NCBI RefSeq assembly: GCF_016862955.1
Contig: NZ_BONY01000020.1
Coordinates: forward strand, 82,639 to 146,638
Direction: 5' to 3'
DNA from: Rhizocola hellebori
GTDB taxonomy: Bacteria > Actinomycetota > Actinomycetes > Mycobacteriales > Micromonosporaceae
DNA length: 64,000 nt
Part shown: positions 1 to 6,539 of the stretch, piece by piece
Layout of the letters: each line of letters opens with the position of its first letter
Numbering within the stretch: position 1 is the first letter of the stretch
Program-made: the position numbers and the translations under genes
Notes under the pieces: generated by a model
What the model was told of the DNA's origin: nothing
Database searches by the model: none
Seen by the model: only the letters and a program-made list of their open reading frames with translations

Positions 1-165
1 CCCGGTGACCAGGCAACGCACCGCCATGTGCCGAGCCTACGTGGCCCCGCACGGCGCTGACCGGCAAATGCGCCCGCTCCAGTTGCCTGGTTGCAGGCCT
101 GCCCTGCGCCGACCGCCGAATGCGGCTGCGGTTTGCGGCTCGGCCGCAACGGGCATCTCCCCTGC

Positions 166-987
166 ATGTCACTGACCCGTGAGGCCGAACAGCAGGCCAG
201 GGCCGTAGCGCGCCATCCGGTGCTCGAACACCTGACCCGCGCCGGATTCCTCGGCTATGGGCTGACCCATCTGCTGCTGGCCTGGGTGGCGCTGCAGATC
301 GCCCTGCAGAAGCCGACCACCGACGTCGACCAGTCCGGCGCGCTGCGGGTGCTGGCCTCCGCCGGGGCTGGGCGGATCCTGGTGCTGCTGATCGCTTTCG
401 GGTTCGCCGCCATGACCGTGTGGCAGGTGCTTTCCGCGGCCGTGGGGCATCTGGAATTCTCCGGCGGCAGAAGGGTTTTCGAGCGCGTGGCGTCCGCCGG
501 ACGGGCGATCCTCTACGCCTACCTCGGGTGGACCGCGTGGAAGGTCTTCAAAGGGGCCTCCGCCGGCGGCGACCAGCAACAGCAAAGCGTGTCCGACCTG
601 CTCACCCGCCCGAATGGGCAGACCATCGTGTTGCTGGCCGGGTTCGCGCTGGCGATCTTCGGCATCGCCCTGGTGATCTACGGCTTTCAGAAACAATTCA
701 TGCATCATCTGCGTACCGGCAAAATGTCGGCGGATCTGAAGAGAACCATGCGCTGGCTGGGCATCGCGGGTTATGTGGCCAAAGGTGTCGCCTACGGCGT
801 GGCCGGGGCGCTGCTCATGGTCGCCGCACGCTCCTTCGACCCGGCCAAAGCGCGGGGCCTCGATGCCGCGCTGCGCACCCTGGCCGCCCAGCCCTACGGC
901 CGCCTCCTGCTCGCCGTCATCGCCGCCGGCCTAGCCGCCTTCGGCGTCTTCTGCCTGCTCCAGTCCCGCTACCGCAAGGTCACCTAG
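166..987 (+). CDS. DUF1206 family integral membrane protein
   Basis: A 273-residue membrane protein built from repeated pairs of hydrophobic helices (for example LGYGLTHLLLAWVAL and IAGYVAKGVAYGVAGALL). This is the layout of DUF1206, a family of about 260-270 residues whose role is unknown. The frame opens at 91, but the ATG at 166 (MSLTREAEQ) begins just before the conserved part and gives family length; the upstream 25 residues are Cys/Gly-rich and look non-coding. The 3' end overlaps the convergent gene ending at 984 by 4 bp. Bases 1-165 hold no gene I can support. Confidence 0.88.
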   Translation: MSLTREAEQQARAVARHPVLEHLTRAGFLGYGLTHLLLAWVALQIALQKPTTDVDQSGALRVLASAGAGRILVLLIAFGFAAMTVWQVLSAAVGHLEFSGGRRVFERVASAGRAILYAYLGWTAWKVFKGASAGGDQQQQSVSDLLTRPNGQTIVLLAGFALAIFGIALVIYGFQKQFMHHLRTGKMSADLKRTMRWLGIAGYVAKGVAYGVAGALLMVAARSFDPAKARGLDAALRTLAAQPYGRLLLAVIAAGLAAFGVFCLLQSRYRKVT

Positions 988-1316
988 CCCTCCAACGACC
1001 GCGTAGGCCGGCCGGTCTGGAAGTCGACCGGGCCGCCAGGATGATCGTCTGGGCGGCGGCCTGGACGGTCGGCGGCTTGGCGCAGCCGCGCAGCCTGGAT
1101 GGCACGGTGATGACGCTCGGCGGCCTGGCTCCAGGAACGGGTTTTCGGCCCGCCCAGGGCGAACCGGATGGCGGCCTCGAACTCGGCGGTCGCCAGCGCG
1201 TACCCGGCGGCAAATCCGTCGTGATAGGACAGATCGCACTCCCACTCGCTCAGCTCGTGAAGCCGGTCGAGAAAACCGCGCAGGATCTGGTCGGGCCGAG
1301 GGTCGGGAACAGCCAT
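984..1316 (-). CDS. Conserved hypothetical protein, 110 aa
   Basis: A soluble alpha-helical protein with an acidic and aromatic centre (HELSEWECDLSYHDGFAAGYALATAEFE) and a basic, Pro-rich tail. I do not recognise a named domain. Codon third positions look like real coding sequence, and the central block resembles short unannotated actinomycete proteins. It is the last of three minus-strand genes running from 1885 to 984 with gaps of 17 and 39 nt, so it may be the distal gene of a small operon. No catalytic motif is visible. Confidence 0.65.
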   Translation of the reverse strand: MAVPDPRPDQILRGFLDRLHELSEWECDLSYHDGFAAGYALATAEFEAAIRFALGGPKTRSWSQAAERHHRAIQAARLRQAADRPGRRPDDHPGGPVDFQTGRPTRSLEG

Positions 1317-1355
1317 ACCCCATACGATTCCCGCACCGGGCTTCGATGACCAGGC

Positions 1356-1622
1356 CTATGGCCGCCCTAAGCGCATGCCGTCGGGAGTCTTGACCGGGCC
1401 GCGCCGCCAGGCGCCGCGCTGGGCATCCTTGAACAGCTTGCCGCCCACCGATTCCCAGACAATGATCAGGCCCGTCGCCCAGACCCCGGCGCTCAGCGCC
1501 GCACCGGCGTCGAGCCAGCCACGCGGGTGACGCCATCCAAACCAGATCACCGCCGCAGCGGCCAACGCGAGCACGGCTGCGGCAGCGTAGTCACGCCCTC
1601 GGCCCGCCGGGTCGCCAGCCAT
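1356..1622 (-). CDS. Small two-helix membrane protein, unknown function
   Basis: An 88-residue protein with two predicted membrane segments (AAAAVLALAAAAVIWFGW and AGVWATGLIIVW) followed by a basic C-terminus. The frame is open from 1745, but residues before the ATG at 1622 are Arg/Pro-rich and overlap the DUF2630 gene, so MAGDPAGRG is the better start. It lies 17 nt downstream of the DUF2630 gene on the same strand. Function unknown; both helices being short and close suggests a hairpin inserted in the cytoplasmic membrane. Confidence 0.65.
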   Translation of the reverse strand: MAGDPAGRGRDYAAAAVLALAAAAVIWFGWRHPRGWLDAGAALSAGVWATGLIIVWESVGGKLFKDAQRGAWRRGPVKTPDGMRLGRP

Positions 1623-1639
1623 GGCCGCGTCTGTAACGC

Positions 1640-1885
1640 CTACTGCAGATACTTTTCGACCTGCGATTTGCTCGGGGAGTTGACGTCGTCGGGATCGGTG
1701 CCCATGTCGCGGGCCGCCCGCCGCCGGCGCAACAGGTCCCAGCACTGGTCGAGGGCCTCTTCCAGGTCGCGCAGGCGTGAGGTCTCCTCCGCCGAGCTCA
1801 GCTCACCCTCCAGCCGCCGGCTGCGCAGCTGGTGCTCCTCGTCGACCAGACTCGTGATGCGCTGCAGAATCTGTTTGTCTTCCAC
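1640..1885 (-). CDS. DUF2630 family protein
   Basis: An 81-residue protein matching the DUF2630 pattern: ITSLVDEEHQLR near the N-terminus, LRDLEEALDQCWDLLRRRRA in the middle, and a short acidic tail ending VEKYLQ. The family is small, cytosolic, helical and uncharacterised. The frame continues far upstream, but the GTG at 1885 (VEDKQILQ) gives family length, with a GGCAGG sequence upstream that could serve as a weak ribosome binding site. It heads a likely minus-strand operon and is divergent from the small membrane gene at 1937. Confidence 0.85.
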   Translation of the reverse strand: MEDKQILQRITSLVDEEHQLRSRRLEGELSSAEETSRLRDLEEALDQCWDLLRRRRAARDMGTDPDDVNSPSKSQVEKYLQ

Positions 1886-1936
1886 ACCATCGAGCCTGCC
1901 ACAGTTAACCGCCCGCCGACGGGGTAAGAAAGGGCT

Positions 1937-2059
1937 ATGCGGATCGGGAATACACAGGTGCGCCCGCTCGGCGGCGCGTGGGGTTGTCTGGCGATGATTG
2001 CCATCTCGGTGATGCTCTCGGTGCTGTGTACGGTCGGGCTCAACCTCATCAGCCGCTGA
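1937..2059 (+). CDS. 40-aa single-pass membrane protein
   Basis: A short gene starting with ATG at 1937 and ending TGA at 2057-2059. The product is 40 residues: a basic N-terminus (MRIGNTQVRPLGG) followed by one long hydrophobic helix (CLAMIAISVMLSVLCTVGL) and a short NLISR tail. An AGAAAGGG sequence lies just upstream as a ribosome binding site. It is 7 nt from the next gene, so the two are probably co-transcribed. The compact signal-anchor layout suggests a real small protein, but its function is unknown. Confidence 0.6.
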   Translation: MRIGNTQVRPLGGAWGCLAMIAISVMLSVLCTVGLNLISR

Positions 2060-2066
2060 GCGTGCG

Positions 2067-2561
2067 ATGATCCAGCGCGTGAATCTGCGTTCCCTGCCAC
2101 CGGCGGCGCGAGCCGTGGCCACCGCCCTGCACAGCGCGGTGAGCGCCGCGAGCCGAGGCGAGGCCGAGGAGCTGCGCGAGGCCGCCGGGGAACTGGCCGG
2201 ACTGGACTCCGAGCAGACCGGCACGGTGCAGGGCATGGTGAGCCGGATGCTGCTGGAGGAACAGCACCCCGACGGGCTCGACGGCGACGACATCCGCGCC
2301 GTGCTCGAGGGGTGCACCCGGTGGGCCGCCTCCTGGCTGCCCGAGACCGACCCGCACGTCCTGCTGATCGTGCTGGCCGGCGCGCTGGGCATCCATCCCG
2401 AGGAACACGAGGGCGTGCCGCGGCCCACCCCGTCCGCCCTGGCCGTGCACGCTCCGATCCTCATCGCCCACCTGCTGAGCGCGCCCGCCCGCGAGCTCGA
2501 TCCCTACCTGACCGCGGTCTTCGCCGAGCTCGCCCGCAACCAGACCATGGAGGCCCCGTGA
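2067..2561 (+). CDS. Conserved hypothetical protein, 164 aa
   Basis: A soluble, Leu/Ala-rich helical protein with acidic patches (EELREAAGELAGLDSEQTG). I recognise no named domain. It starts 7 nt after the 40-residue membrane protein and ends 29 nt before the ABC exporter pair, so it could be part of the same transcript. The tail (HAPILIAHLLSAPARELDPYLTAVFAELAR) looks like a conserved helical bundle. Its role is not predictable from sequence. Confidence 0.7.
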   Translation: MIQRVNLRSLPPAARAVATALHSAVSAASRGEAEELREAAGELAGLDSEQTGTVQGMVSRMLLEEQHPDGLDGDDIRAVLEGCTRWAASWLPETDPHVLLIVLAGALGIHPEEHEGVPRPTPSALAVHAPILIAHLLSAPARELDPYLTAVFAELARNQTMEAP

Positions 2562-2590
2562 ATGTCACAGGCCGCCTTTAGACTGCGCCG

Positions 2591-4411
2591 ATGATCGCTA
2601 GGTTGCGTGAGCGGCAAGAGTGGCAGTTCTTCTCCGTGTTGCACCGCGCCGACCTACCCCTGGCCGCCGCCTGGTGGTCGGTCCTGACGCTGCGGGGCCT
2701 GCTGCCGGCCGGGTTCGCCATCGCCATGGGTGCGCTGGTCAGCGCGGTGGAAAACGGCCAGCCGCTGACCACACCGCTGACCGCCACCGGCGCGATCTTT
2801 GCCGCCCTTCAGGTTCTCACCCCACTGCACGCGGCCATCAGCGCCAACCTCGGTGATCGCACCTCGGCCTGGCTCTACGACCGGCTCACCGAAGCCTGTG
2901 TGCAGCCGCCGGGCATGGGCCACCTGGAGGATCCGAAGCTGGCCCGCGACATGACCACCGCCCGCGACTTCGACCTGGGCATGACCGGCCCGCCGCTGTC
3001 GCTGTCGCTCGACTTCATCGCCGGTGGCCTGGTCGAGCTGCTGGCCGGGCTGGCCTCGGCCGTGGTGCTGTTCGGGTTCGCGTGGTGGGCGCCGCTGGTG
3101 CTGGGCGGCGCATGGCTGGCCACGCACTGGCTGCTGCGCGAAAGCGGCGTGTGGAAAGACCGGCGCACCGATGAGGTACAGGCCGCCCAGCAGCAGGCCG
3201 ACTACGCCTACCGGCTGGCCGTCGACGCCCCCGCGGCCAAGGAGATCCGCATGTTCGGGCTGGTCGGCTGGGTCATCGACCGGTTCGCGGCGCATCGGGT
3301 CACCCTGCACGAGCTGCAATACAAGGCAACCCGGCTGCGGGAGCGTTCCGTTCTGGCGAGCCTTGCGGTGGTGCTGGGGGCCAACATCGCCGTGTTCTGG
3401 GCGCTGGGCAGCCAGGTCATCGGCGGCGGCATCGACCTCGGGGCGCTGGTCACCTTCGCCCAGGCCGCCATCGGCACCTCGCTGATCGCCTTCGGTGGCC
3501 TCAACTGGGCCCTCGACGGCTCGGCCGCCCCCGTCGCCGCCGTGCTACGGCTGGGCAAGCAGACCGGCGAGCGCGGCGCGCTGGCCACCACCGGCGAGCA
3601 GCCCGCGCAGCAGCGCCCCGCCAAGGAGATCCGCTTCCGCAACGTGAGCTTCACCTACCCAGGCGAGGAGGCCAGGCCGATCCTGCAAGGCTTCGACCTC
3701 ACCATCCCGGCCGGGTCGTCCTTGGCCATCGTGGGCCGCAACGGCGCGGGCAAAACCACCCTCGCCAAGCTGATCTGCCGCCTCTACGACCCCGGCGACG
3801 GCGTGGTCGAGGCCGACGGCGTCGACATCCGGGCACTGGGCATCGACTCGTGGCGGCAGCGCATCACCGCGGTCTTCCAAGACTTCATCCGTTTCGATCT
3901 GTCGCTGCGCGACAACGTGGCCCCGCGCGGGGCGCCCGACGAGGTGATCGAGGAGGCGTTGCGCGAGGCGGGTGCCGCCGGCCTGGCCGAGCTGGACACC
4001 GTACTGGCCAAGGGTTATCCGGGCGGCACCGACCTGTCCGGCGGGCAGTGGCAGCGCATCGCCCTGGCGCGGGCGCTGTGCGCGGTCAAGCAGGGCGCGG
4101 GCGTGGTGCTGCTCGACGAACCCACGGCACAGCTCGACGTGCGCGGCGAGGCCGAGATCTTCGAGCGGCTGCTCACCGCCACCGCGCACTGCACCACGAT
4201 CCTCATCTCCCACCGGTTCTCCACCGTGCGCCAGGCCGACCGCATCTGCGTGCTGGAGCAGGGGCGGGTGGTGGAGCTGGGCACCCACGACGAGCTGATG
4301 CACCTGGGCGGCCGCTACCGCACCATGTTCGACCTACAGGCGCAACGATTCGCCGCCGGGCTGCCGGAGGAAGACGCCGAGGAGGAGATGACCTATGACG
4401 TCCTCAGCTGA
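2591..4411 (+). CDS. ABC exporter half-transporter (permease-ATPase), complete ATPase motifs
   Basis: A 606-residue ABC exporter with an N-terminal six-helix membrane domain (about 1-330) and a C-terminal ATPase. The ATPase has Walker A GRNGAGKT (382-389), signature LSGGQ (482-486), Walker B LLDEP with catalytic Glu510, and H-loop His541, all intact. Its stop overlaps the start of the next exporter by 17 bp, so the two are translationally linked and should form a heterodimer. The substrate is not evident: no peptide precursor, lanthipeptide enzyme or regulator is adjacent. Compared with the partner, this subunit carries the canonical signature motif. Confidence 0.93.
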   Translation: MIARLRERQEWQFFSVLHRADLPLAAAWWSVLTLRGLLPAGFAIAMGALVSAVENGQPLTTPLTATGAIFAALQVLTPLHAAISANLGDRTSAWLYDRLTEACVQPPGMGHLEDPKLARDMTTARDFDLGMTGPPLSLSLDFIAGGLVELLAGLASAVVLFGFAWWAPLVLGGAWLATHWLLRESGVWKDRRTDEVQAAQQQADYAYRLAVDAPAAKEIRMFGLVGWVIDRFAAHRVTLHELQYKATRLRERSVLASLAVVLGANIAVFWALGSQVIGGGIDLGALVTFAQAAIGTSLIAFGGLNWALDGSAAPVAAVLRLGKQTGERGALATTGEQPAQQRPAKEIRFRNVSFTYPGEEARPILQGFDLTIPAGSSLAIVGRNGAGKTTLAKLICRLYDPGDGVVEADGVDIRALGIDSWRQRITAVFQDFIRFDLSLRDNVAPRGAPDEVIEEALREAGAAGLAELDTVLAKGYPGGTDLSGGQWQRIALARALCAVKQGAGVVLLDEPTAQLDVRGEAEIFERLLTATAHCTTILISHRFSTVRQADRICVLEQGRVVELGTHDELMHLGGRYRTMFDLQAQRFAAGLPEEDAEEEMTYDVLS

Positions 4412-6188
4412 CCAGATGCCTCCCGCACTGTCGTCGATGTGGCGGCTGTGCAAGCTCGGCTTCCGTTACGAGCCAAGGCTGATGTCGATCGCGTTCGGGC
4501 TGTCGGTCCTGGCCGCTCTGCCCGACGCGCTGCTGGCGCTGTGGCTCAAGTTCCTGGGTGACGGCGTGATCGGCGGCAACGACCGCCTCATCTACGTGTC
4601 GCTGTTCGGCCTGGCCGCTTCCGCTTGCGGCACCTGGTTTCTGCGCACCATCTCCACCCGGGTGCAGCGCCGCTTCCGCGACCGGGTGACCATCGCCCTC
4701 GAGTCGCACGTGGCCCGGCTGCAGGCCTCGGTGGTCACCGTCGCCCACCACGAACGCCCCGACTACCTCGACCGGCTTTCGGTGCTGCGCGACCAGGTGT
4801 TCGTGCTCGACCACATGTACATGTCGGTCTTCTCGACCTTCGGCTGGATCGTGCGCCTGACCATCACCATCGGGCTGCTCATGTCCATCAACCCGCTGCT
4901 GGCCCTGCTCGCCCTGTTCGCCCTGCCCACCGTGCTCACCTCGTCGTGGCGCCCGGCCGTGGAGCGACAGGTCGAGGAGCGCGGCGCTGCCTCCGCCCGG
5001 CTGGCCCGCCACCTGTTCGTCCTGGCCACCACCGCGCCGCCCGGCAAGGAGGTGCGGGTCACCGGCATCGCCGACCGGCTGGTTGGCCTGCGCCGCCAGG
5101 CATGGGAGCGCTGGCACCGGCCGATGGCCGCCACCCGCTGGGTTTCCGCGCTGTGGCACAGCCTGGGCTGGGCCTTCTTCGCCGCCGGATACATCGGCGC
5201 GATCGTCTACGTCTCCTCCAGCCCCACCACCACCCCCGGCGACGTGCTGCTGGTCCTCGCGGCAGGGGCACGGCTGTCGGCCTACATCGGGGCGACAGTC
5301 GGCGAGATCGGCTTCCTGCGCGGCATCTGGATGGACGGCTCCCGGCGGCTGGCGTGGCTGGAAGACTATGCGGCGGCACAGGTTTCGGCGACCGACTCGC
5401 CCGCCCCGGCCACCCTGACCGAGGGCATCCGGCTCGACAACATCAGCTTCGCCTATCCGGGCACCGATCGCCTTGTCCTGCAAAAGGTCACGCTCAGCCT
5501 TCCCGCGGGCGCCATCGTCGCCGTGGTCGGCGAGAACGGCGCGGGCAAGAGCACCCTGGTCAAGCTGCTGTCCAAGTTCTACGAGCCCACCTCCGGCCGT
5601 GTTCTTGTCGACGGCGTCGACCTGGCCCGCATCCACTCCGACCAGTGGCGGTCGCGGCTTTCCGGTGCCTACCAAGACTTCTACCGGTTCGAGCTGGCCG
5701 CGCGCCACTCGGTCGGCGTCGGCGACCTGCCCCGTCTCGATTCCGAGCCGGCCGTCGTCACAGCCGTCGGCCGCGCCGGTGCCGAGGATGTGGTGACCCA
5801 GCTGGCTTCCGGCCTGCACACCCAGCTCGGGCCCGCCTGGCCGCATGGCGTCGAGGTGTCCTTCGGGCAGTGGCAAAAGCTTGCCCTGGCAAGGGGTTTC
5901 ATGCGCGACGAGCCGCTGCTGCTGGTGCTCGACGAGCCCACTGCCGCGCTCGACTCCGAGACCGAGCACGCGCTCTTCGAGCGCTACGCCGAAGGCGCCC
6001 GGCGCGACACCGGGTCCGGGCGCATCACCGTGCTGGTGTCACACCGCTTCAGCACGGTGCGCATGGCCGACCTCATCGTCGTGCTCGACGGCGCGCGGCT
6101 AGTGGAAGTCGGCTCCCACGACGAGCTGATGGCCAAAGGCGGCCAATACGCCGACCTCTACACCATCCAAGCAGCCGCCTACCGCTAG
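4395..6188 (+). CDS. ABC exporter half-transporter with degenerate signature motif
   Basis: A 597-residue permease-ATPase partner of the preceding gene. Walker A GENGAGKS (from residue 379), Walker B VLDEP with Glu514 and H-loop His550 are present, but the signature reads VSFGQ (488-492) instead of LSGGQ. In heterodimeric exporters such as TM287/288 and BmrCD one ATP site is degenerate; here the altered signature would weaken the site formed with the Walker A of the upstream subunit. The membrane domain spans about residues 20-320. Starts within the upstream gene (ATG at 4395). Export substrate unknown. Confidence 0.93.
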   Translation: MTSSADQMPPALSSMWRLCKLGFRYEPRLMSIAFGLSVLAALPDALLALWLKFLGDGVIGGNDRLIYVSLFGLAASACGTWFLRTISTRVQRRFRDRVTIALESHVARLQASVVTVAHHERPDYLDRLSVLRDQVFVLDHMYMSVFSTFGWIVRLTITIGLLMSINPLLALLALFALPTVLTSSWRPAVERQVEERGAASARLARHLFVLATTAPPGKEVRVTGIADRLVGLRRQAWERWHRPMAATRWVSALWHSLGWAFFAAGYIGAIVYVSSSPTTTPGDVLLVLAAGARLSAYIGATVGEIGFLRGIWMDGSRRLAWLEDYAAAQVSATDSPAPATLTEGIRLDNISFAYPGTDRLVLQKVTLSLPAGAIVAVVGENGAGKSTLVKLLSKFYEPTSGRVLVDGVDLARIHSDQWRSRLSGAYQDFYRFELAARHSVGVGDLPRLDSEPAVVTAVGRAGAEDVVTQLASGLHTQLGPAWPHGVEVSFGQWQKLALARGFMRDEPLLLVLDEPTAALDSETEHALFERYAEGARRDTGSGRITVLVSHRFSTVRMADLIVVLDGARLVEVGSHDELMAKGGQYADLYTIQAAAYR

Positions 6189-6539
6189 GCCTGCGCGCAC
6201 AGCAACACCGCCAGCGCTGCGCCTCCGCGCGACGCGCTAGGGCACTGATCCAAATTGGCTCTAGCGACCTAGTTAATACATCGCTATGCTTCCTGAGCCC
6301 TCCGGAATGCGGAGTCCCGGGGGGTCCAGCGGTTGGCGACCATGTTCGGCATAGATGGTTCGTCGCTGGAGTTTCGCATCAATGGCTAGTCGTAGCCGGT
6401 TGGCAAGTCGTGGTGGAAGCAAGCCGTCTGTCCAACGGCTGTACGCACGGGCGACTTCAAGCGCGTGGCGTACCCGGCGCTCCATCGGCACGCACCGTCA
6501 GCGCTCGCCCAAGGTGGGCCTGCTCTCGCGGCGGCGCCG
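6189..6539. other. 351-bp interval without a supported gene
   Basis: The stretch between the ABC exporter and the CHAT gene is less GC-rich in its middle (around 6250-6300, with TTAATACATCGCTATG). A minus-strand frame of 72 codons lies at 6273-6491, but it has no recognisable domain and no clear ribosome binding site, so I do not call it a gene. It could be a gene remnant. I see no clear terminator hairpin, tRNA or repeat here. Confidence 0.4.

Noticed and set aside
9..91. A 10-bp inverted repeat (ACCAGGCAAC and GTTGCCTGGT) at the window start
   Set aside because: Arms are 64 bases apart with no other support; probably chance, and the left context is cut off by the window edge.
4404..5969. 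A 521-codon minus-strand frame opposite the second ABC exporter
   Set aside because: Antisense shadow; Gly/Gln/Asp-rich low-complexity product with no motif, while the plus strand has all ABC motifs.
6273..6491. A 72-codon minus-strand frame in the interval before the CHAT gene
   Set aside because: No ribosome binding site, no recognisable domain, no neighbour link; kept only as a comment on the interval.
2562..6539. A ribosomal peptide cluster around the ABC exporter pair
   Set aside because: No precursor with a leader and core, and no lanthionine, radical-SAM or YcaO enzyme nearby.
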